A stretch of DNA of 5,751 bases from Alphaproteobacteria bacterium. Lineage in GTDB: Bacteria; Pseudomonadota; Alphaproteobacteria; Micropepsales; Micropepsaceae. The notes beneath the pieces are model-generated. The model saw only the letters and a list, made by a program, of their open reading frames with translations, had not been told where the DNA came from and did no database searches. The stretch spans positions 1 to 5,751 of the forward strand of contig JAPLPI010000289.1 in NCBI GenBank assembly GCA_026400305.1, read 5' to 3'. Positions 1 to 5,751 of this stretch are shown in pieces; within the stretch, counting starts at the first letter, position 1, and each line of letters opens with the position of its first letter. A program made the translations under genes and the position numbers.

Positions 1-61
1 CCGCTGCGGCGGCACCCGCCACCAGCATGCGGCGACTCATTTTTGACTGGAACAGTTTCAT
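1..61 (-). CDS. Divergent exported protein, N-terminal fragment with twin-arginine-like signal peptide
   Basis: Only the first 20 codons are inside the window, reading leftward from an ATG at 61-59. The peptide has a basic start (MKLFQSK), a twin-arginine-like motif S9-R10-R11-M12-L13-V14, and then an Ala/Gly-rich hydrophobic run (AGAAAA). This layout suggests export of a folded, possibly cofactor-bearing protein by the Tat pathway, although a Sec signal is possible. The start is supported by an AAGGGGGG Shine-Dalgarno sequence six bases upstream. An ATG five bases further upstream meets a stop after two codons and is ruled out. Met8 is a possible alternative start but has no ribosome site. 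The mature protein lies outside the window, so its function is unknown. It is transcribed away from the quinoprotein gene and may share its regulatory region. Confidence 0.65.
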   Translation of the reverse strand, partial: MKLFQSKMSRRMLVAGAAAA

Positions 62-67
62 GCCATG

Positions 68-75
68 CCCCCCTT
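68..75 (-). promoter_or_regulatory. Strong ribosome binding site for the divergent gene
   Basis: Read on the minus strand this is AAGGGGGG, followed by six bases and then the ATG at 61. It decides the start of the divergent exported protein over nearby ATGs. The purine run could be coincidental, but its spacing is ideal. Confidence 0.55.
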
Positions 76-117
76 GCTTGTTCTTGTTTTTGCGAATTTT
101 TTGGAACGTGAAAGCTA

Positions 118-149
118 TAGACATCCCGCCCCAACACCGCCAATATAAT
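118..149 (+). promoter_or_regulatory. Candidate promoter for the quinoprotein gene
   Basis: A perfect TATAAT lies at 144-149 inside the most AT-rich part of the window, about 57 bases before the GTG start. A TAGACA at 118-123 matches the -35 consensus at five of six positions, but the spacer is 20 bases, longer than the usual 16-18. The -10 element is therefore convincing and the -35 is uncertain. The rest of the gap (62-205) holds T-rich sequence at 79-102 and a GC-rich leader, with no small gene that I can support. Confidence 0.4.
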
Positions 150-191
150 CATATAAATAATACAGGCCGGGCAACGGGCCGGACCGGATGT

Positions 192-196
192 AAGGA
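192..196 (+). promoter_or_regulatory. Ribosome binding site selecting a GTG start
   Basis: AAGGA lies nine bases upstream of the GTG at 206. It supports GTG as the initiator. The next in-frame ATG (248) would leave too short a signal peptide before the lipobox cysteine. Confidence 0.6.
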
Positions 197-205
197 TAGT
201 TCAAG

Positions 206-2128
206 GTGGCGAAAACCGAAAATCGCGGGTATTGGCTTGCGGTACTCATGGCCGTTGCCGCCATCGGGCTGGCCGGTTGCGACGCCAAGCCTTCCTATGA
301 TCATGCCGGCGGCGCTGTGGATGGCTGGCCGGTCTGGGGCCACAGCCATCTGGGCCAGCGCTATAGCGCCAACACCCAGATCACGCCCGCAAATGTGAAG
401 GACCTGAAGGTCGCTTGGACCTATCGCACCGGCGACCTGTCGGGGCCGGGCGAGAAGGCCACCCTAGCCTTCGAAGCCACGCCCATCCTGGCCAACAAAA
501 CGCTTTATCTGTGCTCGCCGCGCAACCGCATCGCCGCGCTCGATCCCGTCACGGGCAAGGAAAAATGGATGCGGGACCTCAAGCCCGACATCAATGGCGG
601 CACCGTTATTGTCTGCCGTGGCGTGTCCTATTGGAAAGACACCCAGGTCAGCGGCTTCTGCTCGCAGCGCATCTTCGCCGCCACCATCGACGGCAAGATG
701 TGGGCGCTGGATGCCGATACCGGCAAGCCCTGCACCGGCTTCGGCACGGGCGGGCGCGTCGATCTGCACGACAATCTGGGCTTCATCGAAAAGCCGGCAC
801 TCTATGGCGTGTCCTCGGCGCCCACCATCGTGGGCGACATGGTGATCACCGGTTCCAAGATCATCGATTTCCACAACACCGACATGCCCGGCGGCGTGGT
901 GCGCGCGCTGGATGCGCGGACCGGCAAGGTGGTGTGGGCCTTCACCGCCGCGCCGCCCAGCCTGCCGCCCGGCGATGGCAAGACCTATCCGCGCAGCGCC
1001 CCCAATGTGTGGGCGCCCATGTCGGTGGACGTGGAACGTAAGCTGATTTTCCTGCCCACCGGCACGCCGCAGGTGGACGCGGTGCTGGGCAAGGGCGACT
1101 GGGATTATTACGGCTCGTCCGTCGTCGCGCTGAACACCGATACCGGCCAGCCCGTATGGCACTACCAGTTCGTGCATAAGGACATCTGGGATTACGACAC
1201 CCCGGCCCAGCCGATGCTGTTCGATTACAAGGCGCCGGACGGGAGCCCCGTGCCTGCGCTCGCCCAGGCTACCAAGATGGGATACATCTTTGTCCTCAAC
1301 CGCCTGACCGGCGCGCCGATCTTCCCGGTAAGGGAAACGCCGGTTTCCACCGGCGGATTGCAAAAGGGCCTGTCGCCCACCCAGCCGATCCCGCAGTTGC
1401 CCGAGCACGAAGTGCAGATCACCAAAATGCAGGAGTCCGACATGTTCGGCTTCGCGCTGATCGACAAGTGGGATTGCCAGCGCCGTTTCCGCAAGCTGAA
1501 GAATGACGGCATCTTCACGCCTTTTTATGCGGAGTCCTCGGTCGACTATCCGGTCAGCGTGGGCGGCATGGACTGGGGCGGGCTGGCCTTCGATCCGGGC
1601 CGCAACCTGTTGATCGTCAATTCCAATAATGTGATCGGCGCCCATCACCTGGCGCCGCATGCTGGCTCGGACGGCTATTCGCCGCTGATCGGCACGCCCT
1701 ATCGTCAGGTCTATGACAACATGATGTCGATGTTCGGCGCGCCTTGTAACGCGCCACCCTGGGGCCGTCTCAGCGGCATCAACATGACGACCGGCAAGAA
1801 AGTGTGGGAAGTGCCGCTGGGCACCAGCCGCGACGAGGCGCCCTGGCCGCTATGGTTTCACCTGGGCGTGCCCAACCAGGGCGGCGCCATCACGACCGCC
1901 TCGGGCCTGACCTTCATTGCCGCCACCACCGACCGCTATTTCCGCGCCTTCGAAACCGAAACCGGCAAGGAGCTGTGGCGAGTGTCATTGCAGGCGGCGG
2001 GCCAGTCCATACCGATGACTTACCGGCTGGATGCCAATGGCAAGCAATATGTCGTGCTGTCGGCCGGCGGCCACAGCGCGCTTCAGAACAAGCAGGGAGA
2101 TTATGTCATCGCCTATGCGCTGCCATAG
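206..2128 (+). CDS. Lipoprotein PQQ-dependent dehydrogenase, membrane glucose dehydrogenase type
   Basis: This is a predicted periplasmic quinoprotein that oxidises a sugar or polyol with pyrroloquinoline quinone and passes the electrons to the respiratory chain. The 640-residue product starts at GTG and has a lipoprotein signal ending in L22-A-G-C25. Six propeller repeats of the AxDxxTGKxxW type are visible near residues 111, 167, 234, 308, 524 and 581. The segment HKDIWDYD (324-331) carries the likely catalytic Asp (D329), and K357 matches the conserved PQQ-contacting Lys. The mGDH-like CRGVSY motif begins at C137, E90 lies in an EATP motif, and CNAPPWG (514-520) and a C-terminal GGHSAL...GDYVIAYALP are typical of the family. 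There is no CxxCH haem motif, no adjacent Cys-Cys pair as in methanol dehydrogenases, and no N-terminal multi-pass membrane domain; a lipid anchor seems to replace it. Glucose is not proven as substrate; quinate, other sugars or polyols are possible. Confidence 0.9.
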   Translation: MAKTENRGYWLAVLMAVAAIGLAGCDAKPSYDHAGGAVDGWPVWGHSHLGQRYSANTQITPANVKDLKVAWTYRTGDLSGPGEKATLAFEATPILANKTLYLCSPRNRIAALDPVTGKEKWMRDLKPDINGGTVIVCRGVSYWKDTQVSGFCSQRIFAATIDGKMWALDADTGKPCTGFGTGGRVDLHDNLGFIEKPALYGVSSAPTIVGDMVITGSKIIDFHNTDMPGGVVRALDARTGKVVWAFTAAPPSLPPGDGKTYPRSAPNVWAPMSVDVERKLIFLPTGTPQVDAVLGKGDWDYYGSSVVALNTDTGQPVWHYQFVHKDIWDYDTPAQPMLFDYKAPDGSPVPALAQATKMGYIFVLNRLTGAPIFPVRETPVSTGGLQKGLSPTQPIPQLPEHEVQITKMQESDMFGFALIDKWDCQRRFRKLKNDGIFTPFYAESSVDYPVSVGGMDWGGLAFDPGRNLLIVNSNNVIGAHHLAPHAGSDGYSPLIGTPYRQVYDNMMSMFGAPCNAPPWGRLSGINMTTGKKVWEVPLGTSRDEAPWPLWFHLGVPNQGGAITTASGLTFIAATTDRYFRAFETETGKELWRVSLQAAGQSIPMTYRLDANGKQYVVLSAGGHSALQNKQGDYVIAYALP

Positions 2129-2159
2129 GGTAGATGGGGAGAGTTTGGAATAACAAGCC

Positions 2160-2828
2160 ATGACGATCCCCGGCATGGAAGCGTCCACCAACCTGCGCAT
2201 TCAGGTGGTGAAGGCGCTCAGTAAAGGCAACCTGACCGGCAAGTACCGACCCGGCGACCGTCTGAACTAAAGCCAGGTCGCGCGCGAGTTGAACATCAGC
2301 CACATACCGGTCCGCGAGGCGCTGTCCCAACTGCAGGAGTAGGGCCTGGTGTAGAACCGCGAACGCCGCGGCATGTCCGTCACCCAGATGGGGCAGCAGG
2401 AGGTCGAACACATGTTCTGCCTGCGCCCTCTGCTGGAAGGCGAAGTGGTGCGGCCGGCCCGCAGCCACATGATGGCGGATGTTCTGGTGGAACTGGAACG
2501 CACCATTGCCAAAATGGAAGCCTGGGACGGCGACCTGCTGGAATCTGCCGCGCTCGACCTCCAGTTTCACCGCACCCTGTCCAGGGCGTCGGGCAACCCG
2601 TACCTGGAGCGGGCCCTGAACACGTTGCTCGTGACCCTGTTCGCGCACAAGACCCTGGAACATGTCTCCCATGACGTGCGCCGCTGGCGCCTCAGCCATC
2701 ACCGCGCCCTGCTGGACGCGGTCACGGGCAAGTCGCGCGAAGATCCCCAGACCGTGCTGCGGACCCATGTCCGCCTGAGCCTCACCGAGCCGGAGCGCCA
2801 TTCAGAACTGCCCAAGAAACCATCTTAA
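2160..2828 (+). pseudogene. GntR/FadR-type regulator with three in-frame stops in its DNA-binding domain
   Basis: The frame from the ATG at 2160 gives 222 codons, the normal length for a GntR regulator with an FCD ligand domain, and shows no frameshift. The winged helix reads clearly (GKYRPGDRLN, then VARELNIS and IPVREALSQLQ, then GLV and NRERRG), but codon 37 is TAA (2268) and codons 61 and 65 are TAG (2340, 2352). The FCD domain from about codon 85 is intact and keeps a full metal-site set: D133 and H137 in DLQFH, H181 in HHRALLDAV, and H203. A His stands before IPVREAL where relatives usually have Arg. The gene starts 31 bases after the quinoprotein stop, with only a weak GGAA site, so it was probably co-transcribed as a substrate-responsive regulator. 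It may be a recent pseudogene, a sequencing artefact, or a source of a truncated FCD protein. Family assignment is firm; functional status is not. Confidence 0.85.
2398..2404 (+). promoter_or_regulatory. Internal Shine-Dalgarno sequence inside the regulator pseudogene
   Basis: AGGAGGT lies seven bases before an in-frame ATG at 2412, just after the last premature stop (2352). Initiation here would give a 138-residue protein (2412-2828) made of the FCD ligand domain alone. The same bases encode Gln-Glu-Val in the original frame, a common sequence at this place in the family, so the match may be chance. Confidence 0.35.
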
Positions 2829-2911
2829 AAGCCCGCAATCTCGCAACTGCGAAGGGATGCTGTGCGGCCATGTCGCTTCGCATCAACGTGGCTGAACAGA
2901 TAATATTCGGC

Positions 2912-2938
2912 GTCTTGAGGGCTGGGCAGGTACAAGAC
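2912..2938 (+). repeat. Inverted repeat GTCTTG-N15-CAAGAC
   Basis: The perfect six-base arms are at 2912-2917 and 2933-2938. They lie just downstream of a weak -10-like GATAAT and upstream of the ribosome site of the ThuA-like gene. The repeat could be an operator or a leader hairpin. Its arms are short, so chance is a real alternative. Confidence 0.3.
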
Positions 2939-2962
2939 CTCCAGCTGGGACGGATCACCAAC

Positions 2963-2969
2963 AGGAAGG
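2963..2969 (+). promoter_or_regulatory. Ribosome binding site deciding the ThuA-like start
   Basis: AGGAAGG is placed five bases before the ATG at 2975. Together with the signal peptide that begins there, it rules out the longer reading from 2870. Confidence 0.65.
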
Positions 2970-2974
2970 TTCAC

Positions 2975-3841
2975 ATGACCATCAAGACCATTTTGCTGTC
3001 CGGCGCCGTGGCGCTGGCCTGCGTTGCCGGCGCGACCGCACAGACGGCAAAGGATTATGCCCGCTACAGCACCTACAATGGGCCGCATGCCCCGGGCCAG
3101 AATGCCAATGGCCTGCGCATCTTCATCCTGGGCGGCCTCAAGAGCCACGGCCCGGGCGCGCATGACTATCCCTACTTCATGGACACCTGGAGCAAGATGC
3201 TGACCGCCCATGGCGCGGTGGTGGATGGCAGCTTCTCCTTCCCCAGCCAGGAACATCTGGAAAAGACCGATGTGGTGATCATCTATCGCGGCGATGCCGG
3301 CTACATGACCCCCGAACAGCGCGCGCGCCTGCAGGCCTATGTGAAGCGCGGCGGCGGGCTGGTGACCTTCCACGATTCGTTGTGCGGTCCCGATCCGGCC
3401 GACATGGCGACTTTGGTCGGCGCCGGCAAGAAGCATGGCGAGGTCAACTACACCTGGACCGCGACCCTGGATTACAACGTGGTCGACAAGGACAATCCCA
3501 TCGCACAGGGCATGCCGGCCCAGATTTACGACGAAGCCTTCTACAAGCTGAACTTCGCGCCGGAAGTGCATCCCATCATGACCGTGACCATGCCCGACAC
3601 GCCCACCGCGCGCCGGGGCGGCGGCGTCGGCCAGACCATTCCGCAGATGTGGACCTATGAGCATACCTTGCCGGGCGGATCGCCCGCCCGCGCCTTTGTC
3701 TGGATGCAGGGCCACATGATCGACAACCTGCAAGACCCTGCCATCCAGAAGGTGCTGCTGCGCGGCATCGCCTGGGCCGGCAAGAAGCCGACCGCCGAAC
3801 TGACCGATTACGTGCCGCCGCCGCCGCGGACGGAGCAGTAA
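2975..3841 (+). CDS. Secreted ThuA-like domain protein
   Basis: The 288-residue product starts with a signal peptide (MTIKTILLSGAVALA...) and a likely cleavage after A20-T-A22, giving a periplasmic or secreted protein. The rest is a single ThuA-like domain with a class I glutamine amidotransferase-like fold. It has a first strand and loop LRIFILGGLKSH (47-58), the strand VVIIYRGD (100-107), a PEQRARLQAYVKRGGGLVTFHDS segment with H133-D134, a conserved WTYEH around E229, and the closing FVWMQGH (H247) followed by LLRGIAWA. The amidotransferase catalytic triad is not evident. In rhizobia, ThuA acts with the dehydrogenase ThuB on trehalose-type disaccharides and their keto derivatives. Lying between two quinoprotein dehydrogenases, this protein may bind or convert an oxidised sugar, which is inference. 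The start at 2975 is chosen for its ribosome site and signal peptide. The tail is Pro-rich (PPPPRTEQ). Confidence 0.85.
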   Translation: MTIKTILLSGAVALACVAGATAQTAKDYARYSTYNGPHAPGQNANGLRIFILGGLKSHGPGAHDYPYFMDTWSKMLTAHGAVVDGSFSFPSQEHLEKTDVVIIYRGDAGYMTPEQRARLQAYVKRGGGLVTFHDSLCGPDPADMATLVGAGKKHGEVNYTWTATLDYNVVDKDNPIAQGMPAQIYDEAFYKLNFAPEVHPIMTVTMPDTPTARRGGGVGQTIPQMWTYEHTLPGGSPARAFVWMQGHMIDNLQDPAIQKVLLRGIAWAGKKPTAELTDYVPPPPRTEQ

Positions 3842-3856
3842 TCAAGGCATGATTGA

Positions 3857-3879
3857 GGCCACTGCGACTCGCGGTGGCC
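3857..3879 (+). terminator. Hairpin between the ThuA-like gene and the second quinoprotein
   Basis: GGCCACTGCG (3857-3866) and CGCGGTGGCC (3870-3879) form a ten-pair stem, with one G-U pair as RNA and a three-base loop, starting 15 bases after the ThuA-like stop. Only a mixed, T-poor stretch follows instead of a U tract. It may be a weak or Rho-assisted terminator, or an mRNA-stabilising processing hairpin that lowers expression of the next gene. Confidence 0.45.
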
Positions 3880-3920
3880 GTTCATCTTCCATATAGACTG
3901 CAAGCCGCAATATCGGCGCG

Positions 3921-3925
3921 AGGAG
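3921..3925 (+). promoter_or_regulatory. Ribosome binding site of the second quinoprotein
   Basis: AGGAG is placed six bases before the ATG at 3932, which begins a good signal peptide. No clear promoter is visible in the 90-base gap. Confidence 0.6.
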
Positions 3926-3931
3926 TGCGTG

Positions 3932-5751
3932 ATGAAGACTTCGGGGAAATTGGTGCTTGGGACGGCGGCGCTGGCATTGGCCGCGACGGCGTCACTTGCG
4001 GCGGACGGTGATTGGCCCGCCTCGGGCAAGGACCTGGGCGCCAACCGCTACGTCACGCTCAATCAGATCACCCCGGCAAATGTCGACAAGCTGCAAAAAG
4101 CCTGGACGTTCCATCTCAAGCCCGCGAACCTTCCGGCCGATGCGCGCCTACGCATGTCCCAGGACATTCCCCTGGTGGTCGGCAATGTCATGTACATCGT
4201 CTCGCCCTACAGCCAGGCGATCGCGCTGAACGCCACCACCGGCGAAGTGATCTGGAAATACGATCTCCCTGACAGCGACATCCCGTCGTCGCAGGCGCGC
4301 GGCGCCGCCTATTGGCCGGGCGCCGATGGCATGCCCGCCTCGATCATTTTCGGCAGCGTGAGGGGGCGGCTCTATTCGCTGCGCGCCTCGGACGGCAAGC
4401 CCAACACCGCGTTCGGCGAGAACGGCATCGTCAATCTCAAGACGCCGGAAGTCATGCAGACCGGCATGAAGGATGGCTACATCCTGCCGTCACCGCCTGT
4501 CGTCTACAAGAATCTGGTGATCACCGGCGCCGGTCCGGGCGAAGGCCCCGGCGGCTCCAATCACGGCGCCGGCCCCGCTGGCGACACCCGCGCCTGGGAT
4601 CTGCGCACCGGCAAGCTGGTCTGGACCTTCCACACCGTGCCGCGTCCGGGCGAGTTCGGCTATGACACCTGGGCTCCCGAATCCGCCAAGAACCGCTCCG
4701 GCGTCAATGTCTGGGGCTATATGACGGTCGATGCCAAGCGCGGCATTCTCTATATGCCGCTGGGCGCGCCCAACAACGACATGGTCGGCAGCGATCGTCC
4801 GGGCAACAACCTGTTCAGTTCTTCGATCGTGGCGGTGGACGCCAATACCGGCAAGTATATCTGGCACTTCCAGGTCACCCATCACGACATCTGGGACATG
4901 GACACCCAGTCCGCGCCGATGCTGGTGGATGTGAAAAAGGACGGCAAGAACATCCCCGCCGTCATCACGGTCAACAAGAACGCGCTGATGTTTATCCTGG
5001 ACCGCACCAACGGCAAGCCGATCTTCGGCGCCGAGGAGCGTCCGGTGCCCCAGAGCGAAGTGCCGGGTGAAAAGACCTCGCCGACCCAGCCTTTCCCGGT
5101 CAAGCCCGAGCAGCTGAGCGTTGGCAGGGTCACGCACGAGACCCTCTACAAGGGCGTGCCCGAGCATCAGGCCTTCTGCGAAAAATATGTCGCCGACAAC
5201 CAGTTCAAGCTGGCTTCGTCCTATACGCCGCCGGGTTATGACCATTGGACAGTGGCGCCTCCGGGAACCCAGGGCGGCGTGAACTATTATGGCGGCAGCT
5301 TCGATCCGGTGCGCCATCTTTTCATCGTCAACGTCAACAACCTGTTCCAGCCGATGAAGGTGGTGAAAAACGCCGACGGCGAATTCGTGAACAATGCGCG
5401 TCCGGCCATCCGCCGCTTCTGGGACAATGACAAGCATCTGCCCTGCAACCAGACTCCCTGGGGCCAGCTGGTGGCGGTGGATGTGAATACGGGCGATATC
5501 GCCTATCGCAAGACGCTGGGCATCACCGAACAGTTCCCCGCCGGCCAGCAGGACACCGGCCGTCCGGGCCTGGGTGGAACCACTGTCACCGCCACCGGCG
5601 TTACCTTTGTCGGCGCCACCGACGACCGCAAGTTCCGCGCCTTTGAAACCGCCACGGGCAAGAATCTTTGGACCGTGGAGTTGAATGCATCCGCCGAATC
5701 CACACCTATTAGCTACCAGGGTTCGGATGGACGTCAATTCGTGGCCATCAC
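3932..5751 (+). CDS. Periplasmic PQQ-dependent dehydrogenase, second subfamily (3' end cut by window)
   Basis: The frame is open from the ATG to the window edge, giving 606 complete codons. By comparison with the upstream paralogue, about 20 C-terminal residues are missing. A signal peptide (MKTSGKLVLGTAALALAATA) with cleavage near A23 or A24, and no lipobox, predicts a soluble periplasmic enzyme. Propeller repeats of the AxDxxTGKxxW type are seen near residues 98, 149, 221, 301, 515 and 570. HHDIWDMD (317-324) supplies the likely catalytic D322, and K349 lies 27 residues later, the same spacing as Asp466-Lys493 in E. coli glucose dehydrogenase. LPCNQTPWG (503-511) is also conserved. It differs from the first enzyme by an RGAAYWPG motif in place of CRGVSY and by Q77 in place of the usual Glu of the EATP motif, so it belongs to another branch and probably has another substrate. 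No haem c or membrane domain is seen. The substrate is unknown; a sugar, polyol or cyclic alcohol is plausible. Confidence 0.88.
   Translation, partial: MKTSGKLVLGTAALALAATASLAADGDWPASGKDLGANRYVTLNQITPANVDKLQKAWTFHLKPANLPADARLRMSQDIPLVVGNVMYIVSPYSQAIALNATTGEVIWKYDLPDSDIPSSQARGAAYWPGADGMPASIIFGSVRGRLYSLRASDGKPNTAFGENGIVNLKTPEVMQTGMKDGYILPSPPVVYKNLVITGAGPGEGPGGSNHGAGPAGDTRAWDLRTGKLVWTFHTVPRPGEFGYDTWAPESAKNRSGVNVWGYMTVDAKRGILYMPLGAPNNDMVGSDRPGNNLFSSSIVAVDANTGKYIWHFQVTHHDIWDMDTQSAPMLVDVKKDGKNIPAVITVNKNALMFILDRTNGKPIFGAEERPVPQSEVPGEKTSPTQPFPVKPEQLSVGRVTHETLYKGVPEHQAFCEKYVADNQFKLASSYTPPGYDHWTVAPPGTQGGVNYYGGSFDPVRHLFIVNVNNLFQPMKVVKNADGEFVNNARPAIRRFWDNDKHLPCNQTPWGQLVAVDVNTGDIAYRKTLGITEQFPAGQQDTGRPGLGGTTVTATGVTFVGATDDRKFRAFETATGKNLWTVELNASAESTPISYQGSDGRQFVAI

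Larger units (their letters stand above)
2829..2974 (+). other. Intergenic leader of the ThuA-like gene
   Basis: No convincing gene lies in this 146-base gap. The frame of the downstream gene stays open back to an ATG at 2870, but the added 35 residues would bury the signal peptide and that ATG lacks a good ribosome site. A weak promoter-like pair is present: TTCGCA at 2877-2882 and GATAAT at 2899-2904, 16 bases apart. An inverted repeat follows it. The gap suggests that the ThuA-like gene may have its own control, but nothing here proves it. Confidence 0.35.

Noticed and set aside
27..398. 123-codon plus-strand open frame across the intergenic region and the start of the quinoprotein
   Set aside because: It overlaps the lipoprotein signal in another frame, runs through the promoter region and resembles no family.
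464..1660. 398-codon open frame on the minus strand opposite the first quinoprotein
   Set aside because: It is an antisense shadow of a clear family member. Its translation is Arg/Gly/His-rich with no recognisable domain, as expected opposite GC-rich coding DNA.
2158..2178. Inverted repeat CCATG...CATGG over the regulator start codon
   Set aside because: The arms are only five bases and made largely of the start region itself, so chance is the likely cause.
2268..2354. Stop-codon reassignment or programmed readthrough as the explanation for the three stops
   Set aside because: Complete genes here terminate normally at TAG (2126) and TAA (3839), no other gene has internal stops, and both TAA and TAG would have to be recoded.
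2870..2974. 35-residue N-terminal extension of the ThuA-like protein from an ATG at 2870
   Set aside because: It would bury a good signal peptide, and the ATG at 2975 has a better ribosome site (AGGAAGG, five bases).
2825..3733. 302-codon open frame on the minus strand opposite the ThuA-like gene
   Set aside because: The plus strand has the ribosome site, signal peptide and domain motifs; the antisense product is of low-information composition.
4490..5737. 415-codon open frame on the minus strand opposite the second quinoprotein
   Set aside because: Same reason: the plus strand encodes a well-conserved PQQ enzyme throughout, and the antisense product resembles no known protein.
206..5751. 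Quinohaemoprotein or methanol-dehydrogenase-type assignment for the two dehydrogenases
   Set aside because: No CxxCH motif and no adjacent Cys-Cys pair is present; motif spacing fits the glucose dehydrogenase group.

Overview
The window is GC-rich DNA with GCC/CTG-type codon preference, and its genes are mostly for secreted proteins. It looks like a free-living Gram-negative aerobe. The style (short Ala-rich signal peptides, a lipoprotein quinoprotein, a FadR-type GntR regulator in a sugar-oxidation cluster) fits an alphaproteobacterium best. Acidobacteria or another environmental proteobacterial lineage cannot be excluded from sequence alone.

Layout. The left edge (1-61, minus strand) holds only the first 20 codons of a divergent gene whose product starts with a twin-arginine-like signal peptide. 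An AT-rich intergenic stretch (about 62-205) carries a perfect TATAAT and the GTG start region of the first plus-strand gene. Four plus-strand units then follow: (1) a 640-residue lipoprotein quinoprotein dehydrogenase of the membrane glucose dehydrogenase type (206-2128); (2) a GntR/FadR-type regulator (2160-2828) whose frame runs full length but has three in-frame stop codons in the DNA-binding domain, so it is called a pseudogene; (3) a secreted ThuA-like protein (2975-3841); (4) a second quinoprotein dehydrogenase from a different subfamily (3932 to the window end), cut off shortly before its C-terminus. Short gaps of 31, 146 and 90 bases separate the units. A hairpin lies between the ThuA gene and the second quinoprotein.

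How the genes may work together (inference). Both dehydrogenases have PQQ propeller repeats and the Asp/Lys pair of the glucose dehydrogenase family, and both have export signals. They would oxidise sugars or polyols in the periplasm. The ThuA-like protein is also exported, and ThuA relatives are tied to the metabolism of oxidised disaccharides, so the set resembles a periplasmic sugar-oxidation module. Neither quinoprotein shows a haem c motif or the N-terminal membrane domain of classical glucose dehydrogenase, so the electron route is open. The regulator that would have sensed the substrate appears to have lost its DNA-binding half while keeping its ligand domain. This is the most unusual observation in the window.
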